A stretch of 43,114 nucleotides of DNA from Verrucomicrobiota bacterium (GCA_009885995.1 VFJQ01000144.1:1-43114); one strand, 5' to 3'. Shown: positions 1-7,183, counted from the stretch's first letter. A program made the numbers and translations. The notes: a model not told the origin generated them from the letters alone.

Positions 1-51
1 CGGCAGCAACAGCGGCGTGTCGTGGTCAATGTTGACGAAGCGGGCGGGCAT
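1..51 (-). CDS. Transposase N-terminus, partial (possible IS1182-type)
   Basis: A minus-strand reading frame starts with ATG at 51 and runs off the left edge. Its 17 residues read MPARFVNIDHDTPLLLP. An N-terminal RFVNIDxxTPLLLP segment resembles what I recall of IS1182/IS5-like DDE transposases. Only this fragment is visible, so there are no catalytic residues, and no terminal inverted repeat could be defined in the adjacent bases. The call rests on resemblance of a short peptide and may be wrong. Confidence 0.4.
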   Translation of the reverse strand, partial: MPARFVNIDHDTPLLLP

Positions 52-210
52 CCCCTTTCAACCCGCAACGTCGCGCAGTCGTGGACGGAAAGTCCGACAG
101 GCTGCTAGACTAGGCACGGGTTGCTGGCAAACAGCAAAGCTCTGCCGGGCAGAGGTCGCAAGATACTCGGAGCGCTTGACCTAAAACGAAGCCCCTGCGA
201 TTTCTTGCCC
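52..210. other. Intergenic region with small hairpins
   Basis: No gene is supported in this stretch. It contains two short inverted repeats: GGAC/GTCC around a GGAAA loop at 83-95, and CTCTGC/GCAGAG around CGG at 140-154. It should hold the leader of the toxin-antitoxin pair that starts at 211, and possibly the end of the insertion sequence on the left. No convincing -35/-10 pair stands out. Confidence 0.3.
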
Positions 211-444
211 ATGCCGACAGCGCTCGAACAAGTCACCAAGGAAGCAATGGATCTTCCGCCGCGGCAGAGGCTCGCACTTGCGGAGTTCCTGCTGGAGAGC
301 GCGGAGACCGCTGCCGATCCCGAAGCTGAGGCGGCTTGGGATTCCGAGATTCGTGACCGCATCCGCGCCATCGATGAAGGACGCGTGGCCGGAGTCGCCT
401 ACGAGGATGTGATGCGTGCGGCAGAGCAGCGTCTGATGCCGTGA
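211..444 (+). CDS. Addiction-module antitoxin (Unstab_antitox type)
   Basis: Small acidic protein of 77 residues, the antitoxin half of a type II toxin-antitoxin pair. The N-terminal pattern ALEQVTKEAMDLPPRQRLALAEFLLES and the later AAWDSEIRDRIRAIDEGRV are typical of the putative addiction-module component family that pairs with ParE/RelE-like toxins. In that family the antitoxin binds and neutralises the toxin and usually represses its own operon. I chose the ATG at 211 because the family begins a few residues before the first helix; a TTG at 121 would add 30 residues that do not look like this family. The stop overlaps the next gene's GTG start by four bases, which indicates translational coupling. 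Confidence 0.85.
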   Translation: MPTALEQVTKEAMDLPPRQRLALAEFLLESAETAADPEAEAAWDSEIRDRIRAIDEGRVAGVAYEDVMRAAEQRLMP

Positions 445-749
445 CGATCCGCTTTGTGGACGAGGCTCAGCGCGAGCTGCTCGACGCGATCTCCTACTAC
501 GAAGAGGCGCGTGCCGGATTGGGACGGCGCTGCAAGGACGAGGTGGATCGGTGCGTCTTGTGGATTGCCGATCACCCGGAACTCTACCGCCTCCGACCGG
601 GCGCATATCGCCGCATCAACCTTCGCGTGTTCCCTTATTTCATCCCCTACGTGGTCAGGGAACGGACGCTCTGGGTTCTCGCCGTAGCCCATGCCAGCCG
701 CAAGCCGCTCTTCTGGATTTCCCGGCGCAACGAAGTTGCCGAGCAATAG
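441..749 (+). CDS. RelE/ParE family toxin
   Basis: Toxin of 102 residues translated from a GTG that overlaps the antitoxin stop. It opens with IRFVDEAQRELLDAISYYEEARAGLG, the conserved start of ParE/RelE-like toxins, and ends with the strand FPYFIPYVVRERTLWVLAVAHASRKPLFW, which matches the family's C-terminal beta-sheet core. Family members either poison DNA gyrase (ParE) or cleave ribosome-bound mRNA (RelE). The sequence does not show which applies, although the pairing with an Unstab_antitox-type partner favours the ParE-like branch. It ends 24 bases before moaA but is unlikely to be functionally linked to it. Confidence 0.85.
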   Translation: MTIRFVDEAQRELLDAISYYEEARAGLGRRCKDEVDRCVLWIADHPELYRLRPGAYRRINLRVFPYFIPYVVRERTLWVLAVAHASRKPLFWISRRNEVAEQ

Positions 750-773
750 GCCAGACGACGCACTGGTGGACGA

Positions 774-1874
774 ATGCAAACAACCGACCTAGCGGAACGC
801 ATCCAACCCGCAGTGCCACCGTCCAATCCACCTCCGCTCGATCAGCTCCATCGCCCCCTGCACGACCTGCGCGTGTCGGTGACGGATCGCTGCAACTTCC
901 GCTGCACGTATTGCATGCCGAAGGAGGTCTTCGGGCGCGACTACGACTTCCTGCCGCGGGCGGAGATCCTGAGTTTCGAGGAGATCGCGCGGCTGGCGCG
1001 GTGCTTCGTCGCGCTCGGGGTGGAAAAGGTGCGGCTGACTGGCGGCGAACCGCTGCTGCGCAAGAATCTCGACCGGCTCATCGCGCAACTCGCCGCGCTC
1101 GACGGACTCCGCGATATCACGCTGACGACGAATGGCTCCGTGCTCGCGCCGCTCGCCGCATCGCTGCGCGCGGCGGGGCTGCGGCGGATCACGGTGAGCC
1201 TCGACGCGCTCGACGACGCGACCTTCCGCGCGATGAACGACGTGGACTTCCCGGTGTCGCGCGTGCTCGACGGGATCGACGCGGCGCTCGCTGCCGGGTT
1301 CGCGCCGATCAAGATCAACGCGGTGATCCGGCGCGGGGTGAATGAGCACGCGATCGGTGAGCTGGCGGAGAGGTTCGCGGGGCCGGAGTTCGTGGTGCGC
1401 TTCATCGAATACATGGACGTGGGCAACACGAACGGCTGGCGGCTCGATGACGTGGTGCCCGCGGCGGAGATCGCAGAGCGGCTCGAAGGTGGAAGCGGCG
1501 GGGCGCCGCTTCATCGCGCAGACGAAGCGGCGGGGCGCCGCTTCCACCCTCTCGCGCCGAATTACCGCGGCGAAGTCGCGCGCCGTTTCCGCACGGCAAG
1601 CGGCGGCGAGATCGGCATCATCTCGTCGGTCACGCAGCCGTTTTGCCGCGATTGCACACGCGCGCGCATCACCGCCGACGGGCATCTTTACACCTGCCTC
1701 TTCGGCACGCATGGGCACGACTTGCGCGGGCTGCTGCGCTCCGGCGCGAGCGATGAAGCGCTCACGCAATTCCTCGCGACGGTGTGGCGCGCGCGCGACG
1801 ACCGCTACTCGGAATTGCGCACCGCCGCGACACCGCGCGAACCGAAGGTCGAGATGAGCGCGATCGGCGGGTGA
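774..1874 (+). CDS. moaA: GTP 3',8-cyclase MoaA (radical SAM, molybdenum cofactor)
   Basis: Catalyses the first step of molybdenum cofactor synthesis, converting GTP to 3',8-cyclo-7,8-dihydro-GTP, which MoaC then processes. The radical-SAM cluster motif is C40-x3-C44-x2-C47, followed by VRLTGGEP at 86-93. The second, C-terminal [4Fe-4S] site is C291-x2-C294-x13-C308. The chain ends in Gly-Gly (365-366), the tail that inserts into the active site in this family. At 366 residues it is longer than the usual roughly 330. Part of the excess is an N-terminal extension of about 25 residues. Another 20 residues (239-258) are encoded by an in-frame palindromic repeat (see repeat at 1488). No other moa gene is in the window. 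The start is the ATG at 774. Confidence 0.95.
   Translation: MQTTDLAERIQPAVPPSNPPPLDQLHRPLHDLRVSVTDRCNFRCTYCMPKEVFGRDYDFLPRAEILSFEEIARLARCFVALGVEKVRLTGGEPLLRKNLDRLIAQLAALDGLRDITLTTNGSVLAPLAASLRAAGLRRITVSLDALDDATFRAMNDVDFPVSRVLDGIDAALAAGFAPIKINAVIRRGVNEHAIGELAERFAGPEFVVRFIEYMDVGNTNGWRLDDVVPAAEIAERLEGGSGGAPLHRADEAAGRRFHPLAPNYRGEVARRFRTASGGEIGIISSVTQPFCRDCTRARITADGHLYTCLFGTHGHDLRGLLRSGASDEALTQFLATVWRARDDRYSELRTAATPREPKVEMSAIGG
1488..1548. repeat. REP-like palindrome doublet inserted in moaA
   Basis: Two identical 21-base units (1492-1512 and 1524-1544) are separated by 11 bases. Each is itself a palindrome with arms GAAGCGGCG and CGCCGCTTC around a GGG loop. The pair is bracketed by GGTG on the left and CACC on the right, so the whole block is almost one larger inverted repeat. 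It is translated in frame as residues 239-258 of MoaA. That is a segment between the helix ending ERLE and the PLAPNYRGEVARRF strand where other MoaA proteins have no comparable insertion, as far as I remember the family. The organisation is that of REP/REPIN elements, here inside a coding sequence. Confidence 0.8.
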
Positions 1875-1933
1875 GCAAAGGTAGGGATGGCAGTCCTCAG
1901 CCGTCCACCGAACCGCAAACCAGTCACCCCTGC

Positions 1934-1954
1934 GGACCGCTGAGACAGCGGTCC
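1934..1954. terminator. Hairpin between convergent moaA and glutaredoxin-like gene
   Basis: A perfect 8-bp stem, GGACCGCT paired with AGCGGTCC, encloses the loop GAGAC. It sits in the 84-base gap between two convergent stop codons (1874 and 1959), the expected place for a bidirectional terminator. Neither side has a T-run, so it may be a Rho-independent terminator of poor quality, or a dispersed palindromic repeat. Confidence 0.5.
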
Positions 1955-1958
1955 CGAC

Positions 1959-2858
1959 CTACAGCAGTTGGTCGAGCCGCGCTTGATCGAAGCCCGAGAT
2001 CTTCTCGGTCCCGACCATGATCAACGGCACGCCGCGACCGCCGAGGCGCTTGAACTCGTCGTGCGCGGACGAGGAACGCTCGATGTCGCGCTCCTCGTAG
2101 TTCACGCCTTTGCGAGCGAAGTATTGCTTGGCCCTCGTGCACCATCCGCAGTGCGACGTGGTGAAGATCACGACGGGACCGCTCGCGCGACGGACCGGCG
2201 CGCTGCGAGCAGCGGTCGGCGCGGACTCGATCGTCACGGCGCGCCGATCGGCCCCGGGGGCTTTTGCCGCAGCAGCTTGCTGGCGTGCGCGCTGGTCGAG
2301 CAGGCCGGCGAGTTCCTTTTGCGCGGCGTCGATCTGCTGGCGGAGTTGTTTCAAGGCCGCGTTCTTTGGCTGATACGCGGCGGCCTCGGCATTGAATGCC
2401 GCCACCTCTGCCGCGTCGCCGGCCTTGAGCGCCTTGCGATGCGCGTCGAGCGCCTGAAACTCCTGCGCCAGAGCCGCGCCATCCTGCTGGAACTGCGCTT
2501 CCCATTGCTCGATCTGGGCGCGGGTCGCGAGGATCTGCTCATTCAAGTCGCTCGGTTTCTCCCGTTCCAGCATCGGCAGATTCATGCCCGCTGGCAGCCC
2601 CTTCGACACACTTTCCCTCACACTCGGCGAAGCGATCACGCCGCCGACCACCAGGCCCGCCCCGAGCAAGTTGAGCAGGAACCCGCGCCGCGCCGAATCC
2701 CAATGCATGACCACGAACACGAGCGCGGCGAACGGCACGAGCAGATACGCGATGCCCCACCACACGCTCTGCTGAAAGGCGGCCACGAGCAGCATGATGC
2801 CGCCGACGAGCAGGGCGAGTCCGCCGATGATGAGCAAGGCGATGGTGAGCGGTTCCAT
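1959..2858 (-). CDS. Membrane-anchored glutaredoxin-like protein
   Basis: Protein of 299 residues with three parts. Residues 1-80 hold about three hydrophobic segments (PLTIALLIIGGLALLVGGIM, then WWGIAYLLVPFAALVFVVM, then LLNLLGAGLVVGGVIA). Residues about 100-190 are rich in Gln, Glu, Ala and Leu and look like a coiled coil. The C-terminal 70 residues are a glutaredoxin/thioredoxin-fold domain with FTTSHCGWC (C237, C240), a cis-Pro region GRGVPLIMVG and a final FDQARLDQLL helix. A thiol-disulfide exchange role at the membrane is inferred. The ATG at 2858 places the first TM segment at the N-terminus; an upstream start at 2888 would add ten residues without an obvious purpose. It is last in a minus-strand run, 54 bases after the ThuA-like gene. 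The CGWC active site differs from the classic CPYC. Confidence 0.75.
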   Translation of the reverse strand: MEPLTIALLIIGGLALLVGGIMLLVAAFQQSVWWGIAYLLVPFAALVFVVMHWDSARRGFLLNLLGAGLVVGGVIASPSVRESVSKGLPAGMNLPMLEREKPSDLNEQILATRAQIEQWEAQFQQDGAALAQEFQALDAHRKALKAGDAAEVAAFNAEAAAYQPKNAALKQLRQQIDAAQKELAGLLDQRARQQAAAAKAPGADRRAVTIESAPTAARSAPVRRASGPVVIFTTSHCGWCTRAKQYFARKGVNYEERDIERSSSAHDEFKRLGGRGVPLIMVGTEKISGFDQARLDQLL

Positions 2859-2912
2859 GCGCGCTGAGGCTAGCACGGCCCAAACCACGCGGCAGCCGTT
2901 TCTCCCACGCGG

Positions 2913-3836
2913 TTACTTCTTTTTCGGGTCGAGGTTCGCGTCGAGATCGGCGGTCGAGACGCTCGAGGCGATGCCGTCGTTCGGCACTTCGGCTTTCGCG
3001 AGCCACACGAGCGCATTGAGCACGGTCTTGCGGAAGTTCTCGTTGCCCCAGTTGTCGTGGAAATGACCGCCGGTGAAGCCGAAGCCGCGTCCGCCGTCGG
3101 GCCGCTCGACCGCCCACATCATCGCCTCAGCGCGACCTTTCGCCGCCTGGATGTGCGGGTATGGGCCTTTCGGATAAACGTAGGGGCCGTCGCGCGTGGC
3201 GTCGCTGGGCTTGGCGACGAGGATGGGCGTGAACTTCACCGCGTCGCGCTCCGTCGCGTCCTCGGCAGCAAAGCCCTCGACAAAGCGCATGTTGAAATAC
3301 CACTCGTCCTTGATCGTGAACGGCTTCACACCGCGCGTGATCGGATGCTCGCGGAAGCTCTCGAAGCTCGGCTCCCACATCGGGTTGCATGAGTAGGAGT
3401 TTTCGTAGTGGCCGCCGACCCAGCGCTTGAACTCCGCACCCGCTTGGTCGGCGACGACTTCCACGCCGTAGTGCATGAAGCCAAGCCCGACGCCCTTCTT
3501 CGCCCAGCCGTCGATGATCGGCTTCCGCTTGCCACCGTCTTGCACGACTTCGTGTTTCGGCCCGCCGTCCATGTAGAAGACGACCGCGTCGGCGCCCTCG
3601 AATACCTTTTCGTCCATCGGCCAGCCGTTGAGCACGAACTCGGTCTTCAACCCCGGCACGCCCGCGAGGCACTTCGCGAGGAGCTGCACGCCGGCGTTGA
3701 ACTCGTGCATCCGCGGCGGATGGCTGGGTTTGCCAGCGATGAGGACGAGTTTCTGTTTCCCGTCCGGCGTGCGGGCGACGGCGGGAACGGTGAGCGCGAG
3801 GAGGGCGAGGCAGCGGACGAAAGAGGCGAGTGTCAT
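2913..3836 (-). CDS. Secreted ThuA-like domain protein
   Basis: Protein of 307 residues with a signal peptide (SFVRCLALLALTVPAVA followed by R-T). The rest is a ThuA-like domain of the class-I glutamine-amidotransferase fold: KLVLIAGKPSHPPRMHEF at the start, then ADAVVFYMDGGPKHEV, GLGFMHYGVEV, the WVGGHYENSY and HPITRGVKPF segments, and GFGFTGGHFHDNWGNENFRKTVLNALVWLAK at the end. Members are abundant in Planctomycetes and Verrucomicrobia and are often linked to sugar or polysaccharide use, but their enzymatic activity is mostly unproven. It lies 12 bases downstream of the lysyl-oxidase-domain gene, so the two are probably co-transcribed. Both are predicted to leave the cytoplasm. Confidence 0.85.
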   Translation of the reverse strand: MTLASFVRCLALLALTVPAVARTPDGKQKLVLIAGKPSHPPRMHEFNAGVQLLAKCLAGVPGLKTEFVLNGWPMDEKVFEGADAVVFYMDGGPKHEVVQDGGKRKPIIDGWAKKGVGLGFMHYGVEVVADQAGAEFKRWVGGHYENSYSCNPMWEPSFESFREHPITRGVKPFTIKDEWYFNMRFVEGFAAEDATERDAVKFTPILVAKPSDATRDGPYVYPKGPYPHIQAAKGRAEAMMWAVERPDGGRGFGFTGGHFHDNWGNENFRKTVLNALVWLAKAEVPNDGIASSVSTADLDANLDPKKK

Positions 3837-3848
3837 GATTGGTGTGTC

Positions 3849-5366
3849 TTACGGCTCGATGACCACCTGCGTCGAGGCGCTGTTGTTCGTGTAATCGGTC
3901 TCTTCGAGGACTTGGGCGGGATTCATCGTGATGACCAGCGTGTAGGTGCCGGGCGGCACGCCATCGAGTTCGATCCACTGGCCGGCGAGACCGGCGTCAT
4001 AGACATCCGCCCAGCCGGCCTGGATCCCCTGCTCGTTGCAATTGAACCGCCCGGTCGAAGGCGCCTTCGAATCCCAGCGCAATCCATCGAGCAGGCAGAA
4101 GGAAACCTTGAGACCGATCGCGGCCGGCTGGCCGTTCACATCGAGCAACTCGTAGCTGGCGAAACCGAGGAAATGGTAGTGGCCGTGGCAGTCCTGATAC
4201 TCGAAAGCCGGGTTTCCCTCCGGGTCGCCGAGCATCAGGTCTTTGGCACCGATGTTGCGCGTCTGCGTGCTGAAGCGCAGCAACCGGTGCGTGCCAGCGG
4301 TGGTCATGCCCTCCTCCACTTCGCAATCCCCCGCCGCGAAAGTCTCGGTGGTCACGTAGGGCTCGAGCGCCGGCGCCCACGCGATGAGATCGACCCCATC
4401 AGGGCGGGCCGTCGCGAGCAGCGAAACGCCCGAGTAGCCAACCCGCGCCGGGACGCGCAGATACCAGTCGCCCGCCTGCGGATTCGCGATGCTGAGCGTG
4501 GAGGAATTGCCGCGGTTGATCGCCCGGTGATCGAAATCGAGCGAGGTCGGGACCGCGCCGGCCTTCGCGTAAAGCTGCGCATCGCCCGGGCCACCCTCCA
4601 TTTTCACCGACAGCATCGCGGTGGCCGGAGGGACGGTGATCTTGAACTCATGCGCCGCGCGCCGCATCGCCGCGAGATGATGCGCGGGCATTCCGGGCGT
4701 CAGCGTCTGAACGGTTCCCAGCGGCACGACCGTGTAGCCCCCCACGGTCTCGATGCTCACGGTGTCATCCCTTCCGAAAGTCCGCGCCCGGATCTGCGTG
4801 TCGGCGGTCAGCGTCAGCCGTCCCGTGTAAATCGGCGAACTGGCATCCGGCGCCGAACCATCGGTCGTGTAGCGCAGCGTCGTCCCGCGAGGCCGCGTAA
4901 GTCGCACGACCGCGCGTTCCGCGTAGCACCCCGGCGCCGGCAGCATCCGCGGCGGCCGCACCACCCCACGCGGCAGGTCGTAGCTGGCGATCACGCGGAC
5001 ATTGCGAAACGCCGTCATCCCGATAAGCCGGACATACAACATCCCCGGCAGCGGCGCGCCGACGCGGACGAGTTCCGTCGTCAGGTTGGTGTCGTCGGTG
5101 TCGCTCATCGCATCATACTGCGTGGGCGTCGGGTGCGCGCCGTAGCCGAGGTAAATCGCGACGTCGCCTGAGCCCGTGGTCGTCTTCACGACGAAGTTCT
5201 CCGCGCCCGGCGGCAGCTCGATCTTGAACGTCACCCCTTCCCCCTGCTCACCCGCGAGCCGCGACACCGGCACACGATCCTGGAGCAGCTTCGGATCGGG
5301 CGTCACGAGGTCGTGCGCGTTGGCAGCGAGCACGCTGGCGATGAGCGGAAGGAGAAAGTGACGCAT
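3849..5366 (-). CDS. Secreted lysyl-oxidase-domain protein with PPC and chitobiase-C domains
   Basis: Protein of 505 residues. A short signal peptide (RHFLLPLIASVLAANA) is followed by a PPC-like beta domain (about 25-130), a chitobiase/hexosaminidase C-terminal-type domain (about 140-215, with RGTTLRYTTDGSAPDASSPIYTG), and a second PPC-like domain (about 220-322). A lysyl-oxidase domain occupies about 345-505. In the last, H394-G-H396-Y-H398 forms the copper HxHxH motif. Against human LOX, K420 (LKVSFCLLD) and Y456 (DVYDAGLAGQW) fall at the positions of the lysine and tyrosine that form the LTQ cofactor. The copper amine oxidase chemistry is therefore plausibly intact. The natural amine substrate is unknown. 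The gene sits 19 bases after acpP and 12 before the ThuA-like gene. Confidence 0.8.
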   Translation of the reverse strand: MRHFLLPLIASVLAANAHDLVTPDPKLLQDRVPVSRLAGEQGEGVTFKIELPPGAENFVVKTTTGSGDVAIYLGYGAHPTPTQYDAMSDTDDTNLTTELVRVGAPLPGMLYVRLIGMTAFRNVRVIASYDLPRGVVRPPRMLPAPGCYAERAVVRLTRPRGTTLRYTTDGSAPDASSPIYTGRLTLTADTQIRARTFGRDDTVSIETVGGYTVVPLGTVQTLTPGMPAHHLAAMRRAAHEFKITVPPATAMLSVKMEGGPGDAQLYAKAGAVPTSLDFDHRAINRGNSSTLSIANPQAGDWYLRVPARVGYSGVSLLATARPDGVDLIAWAPALEPYVTTETFAAGDCEVEEGMTTAGTHRLLRFSTQTRNIGAKDLMLGDPEGNPAFEYQDCHGHYHFLGFASYELLDVNGQPAAIGLKVSFCLLDGLRWDSKAPSTGRFNCNEQGIQAGWADVYDAGLAGQWIELDGVPPGTYTLVITMNPAQVLEETDYTNNSASTQVVIEP

Positions 5367-5385
5367 GAGGCGCCGCGAACTTTCC

Positions 5386-5646
5386 CTAAACCTTCCGATT
5401 CGCCAGCACGTAGTCGTGGATCGAATTGACCGACGCGAGCGCCTGCTTGGCGGTCTCGGAGTTGGGCACCGTCACGCCGAATGTCTTCTCCAGCGACACC
5501 ACCAGTTCGAGCGCATCGATCGAGTCCAAGCCGAGCCCCTCGGGCGAAAACAGCGGCAACTCGTCGCCGATCTCCTCCTTCGGCACTTTCAGCATGAGGT
5601 TTTCGACGAGCAACGTCTTGATCTGGTCGCGGAGGTCGTTGGACAT
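5386..5646 (-). CDS. Acyl carrier protein
   Basis: Acidic protein of 86 residues with the acyl-carrier fold. The phosphopantetheine attachment site is S42 in GLDSIDALEL. It starts with RDQIKTLLVENLMLKVPKEEIGDELPLF and ends with a helix containing SVNSIHDYVLANRK. It lacks the usual fatty-acid cluster around it (no fabD, fabG or fabF), so it is probably a specialised carrier rather than the housekeeping AcpP. It is first in the minus-strand run with the lysyl-oxidase-domain, ThuA-like and glutaredoxin-like genes. A functional link to those secreted proteins is not evident and may be fortuitous. Confidence 0.9.
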   Translation of the reverse strand: MSNDLRDQIKTLLVENLMLKVPKEEIGDELPLFSPEGLGLDSIDALELVVSLEKTFGVTVPNSETAKQALASVNSIHDYVLANRKV

Positions 5647-5650
5647 TGTC

Positions 5651-5675
5651 GATTGCTGATTGCTGATTGCTGATT
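5651..5675. repeat. Heptanucleotide repeat (GATTGCT)x3
   Basis: Three exact tandem copies of GATTGCT at 5651-5671 are followed by a partial fourth (GATT). They lie 5 bases upstream of the acyl-carrier-protein ATG, in the leader of that minus-strand gene and within the 85-base divergent region shared with tlyA. The repeat is non-coding and covers the place where a ribosome-binding site would be expected. Confidence 0.85.
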
Positions 5676-5731
5676 TGGCAAGAGGACGCGCAATCTACGG
5701 CCAATCGGCCATCATTTATCGACAACCAGAA

Positions 5732-6484
5732 ATGCCCCGGCTCCGCCTCGATCAACTCCTCGTCTTCCGCGGCCTGTGTGAAAGCCGGGAGAAAGCCCAG
5801 CGCGTCATCATGGCCGGCCAGGTGACCGTGGCCGGGCACACGGTGGATAAGTCAGACGCAAAATTCACCGAGGATGCCGAAGTGGTCGTGAAGGCCGCCG
5901 ACCGCTACGTCGGCCGCGGCGGCCACAAGCTCGAAGCCGCCCTCAAAGCCTTCGCGATCGATCCCGCCGGCTGGACCTGCCTCGACATCGGCGCCAGCAC
6001 CGGCGGCTTCACCGACTGCCTGCTCCAGCACGGCGCGGCGAAGGTCTGGGCCATCGATGTCGGCCACGACCAGCTCGCCTGGCGCATCCGCAGCGACCCG
6101 CGCGTCGTCGTCCGCGAAGGCCTCAACGCCCGCTACCTCAGCACCGACGAAGTGCCCGACCCTCTCGACCTCATCGTCATCGACGTATCGTTCATCTCGC
6201 TCAGTTTGATCTTGCCGCCCGCCGCCGAGTTGCTCAAGCCGGGCGCCGCAATGATCCCGCTCATCAAGCCGCAGTTCGAGCTGGGCCGCGAACAAGTCGG
6301 CAAAGGCGGCGTCGTCCGCGACCCCGCGCTGCACTCCAGCGCCGTCGAGAAAGTGCGCGCCTTCTGCACCAACGCCCTCCCGTCTCTCACGTGGACCGGC
6401 GTGATCGAATCCCCGCTCAAGGGCGGCGAAGGGAATACGGAGTTCCTCGCGTGCCTGCGAGCACGGCAGAGTGATGCGAGATGA
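5732..6484 (+). CDS. tlyA: TlyA family rRNA (cytidine-2'-O)-methyltransferase
   Basis: Protein of 250 residues with an N-terminal S4 RNA-binding domain (RLRLDQLLVFRGLCESREKAQRVIMAGQVTVAG, about 1-60) and an FtsJ-like SAM methyltransferase domain. The SAM loop is CLDIGASTGGFTDCLLQHGA, followed by the acidic strand VWAIDVG. Later come DLIVIDVSFISL and LIKPQFELGREQVGKGGVVRD, the segments carrying the family's catalytic Lys/Asp/Lys/Glu set. In characterised members it methylates 16S and 23S rRNA; some homologues were first called haemolysins. The ATG at 5732 gives the expected S4 start. It diverges from the acyl-carrier gene. Confidence 0.9.
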   Translation: MPRLRLDQLLVFRGLCESREKAQRVIMAGQVTVAGHTVDKSDAKFTEDAEVVVKAADRYVGRGGHKLEAALKAFAIDPAGWTCLDIGASTGGFTDCLLQHGAAKVWAIDVGHDQLAWRIRSDPRVVVREGLNARYLSTDEVPDPLDLIVIDVSFISLSLILPPAAELLKPGAAMIPLIKPQFELGREQVGKGGVVRDPALHSSAVEKVRAFCTNALPSLTWTGVIESPLKGGEGNTEFLACLRARQSDAR

Positions 6485-6556
6485 AGCCGACCTAGCCATT
6501 CACCGCGGGCGTCCCTGCGCGCTTGCCCGCGTCCGAGCCTTTCGTATTCTGCGCCC

Positions 6557-6805
6557 ATGACTCAAGCCGTCGCCCACATCCTTGAAGAGGTGGAGCAACT
6601 CTCCGTTCCAGAGCGCGCTGAACTCGCCGATCGGATTGTCGAGAATCTTGCCCGCGACATTCCTCCCGACATCGCAGCGGCTCAAATTGCGGAGGTTCGC
6701 CGGCGCATCGCACAGGTCGAGGCTGGTGAGGTGACGCTCATTCCGGGCGAGGAGGCTCTCGCGAGCGTTCGCCGGCTTGTGGCTTCCGCGCGCGCGGCGA
6801 GTTGA
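6557..6805 (+). CDS. Addiction-module antitoxin (second copy of the family)
   Basis: Antitoxin of 82 residues: AHILEEVEQLSVPERAELADRIVENLAR at the start and AEVRRRIAQVEAGEV in the middle. This is the same Unstab_antitox-type layout as the gene at 211, though the two are clearly diverged. The stop codon TGA shares its last base with the ATG of the toxin gene. The ATG at 6557 is the only sensible start. Confidence 0.85.
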   Translation: MTQAVAHILEEVEQLSVPERAELADRIVENLARDIPPDIAAAQIAEVRRRIAQVEAGEVTLIPGEEALASVRRLVASARAAS

Positions 6806-7134
6806 TGGGCGCAAGCTGCGGTTTTCATCCCGAGGCCCTTTCCGAGTATGCGGAGGCCACGCACTACTACCTCCGCGAAGCGTCACCACGAGTGGCGGAC
6901 GGATTTGTCACGGCTGTCGAGTCCGCTGTCACCGCCTTGCTGGAAGCTCCGACGCGGTGGCCTGTCGTCGAAGAGCCCGAAATCCGACGCTTCGTCTTCA
7001 GTCGATTTCCTTTCGTTCTCTTCTACCGCTGGGAGCCGCAGCATGAACGCGTCACCATTTACGCCATCATGCACTGCAGCCGGGAGCCGGCCTATTGGCA
7101 CCACCGCATCGAACGAGGCGCAAAAGAACTGTGA
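6805..7134 (+). CDS. RelE/ParE family toxin (second pair)
   Basis: Toxin of 109 residues. GFHPEALSEYAEATHYYLREASPRVADGF at the start and FPFVLFYRWEPQHERVTIYAIMHCSREPAYWHHRI at the end are ParE/RelE-type signatures. The ATG at 6805 overlaps the antitoxin stop by one base (TGATG); a TTG one codon upstream is less likely. It resembles the toxin at 441 in layout only, so the two modules are probably independent acquisitions or old duplicates. It ends 49 bases before the NAD kinase start. Confidence 0.85.
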   Translation: MGASCGFHPEALSEYAEATHYYLREASPRVADGFVTAVESAVTALLEAPTRWPVVEEPEIRRFVFSRFPFVLFYRWEPQHERVTIYAIMHCSREPAYWHHRIERGAKEL

Positions 7135-7183
7135 GCCCGGCGCACGAGTGTGTATCGAACGCGGGCATGAGTCCGCTTTCCAC

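Noticed and set aside
1488..1548. moaA disrupted by the repeat
   Set aside because: The insertion is 60 bases, keeps the frame, and all three C-terminal cysteines and the Gly-Gly tail follow it, so the gene is intact.
6848..7183. Longer NAD kinase start upstream of 7184
   Set aside because: The extra codons overlap the toxin gene in another frame and do not resemble NAD kinase; the family N-terminus begins at 7184.
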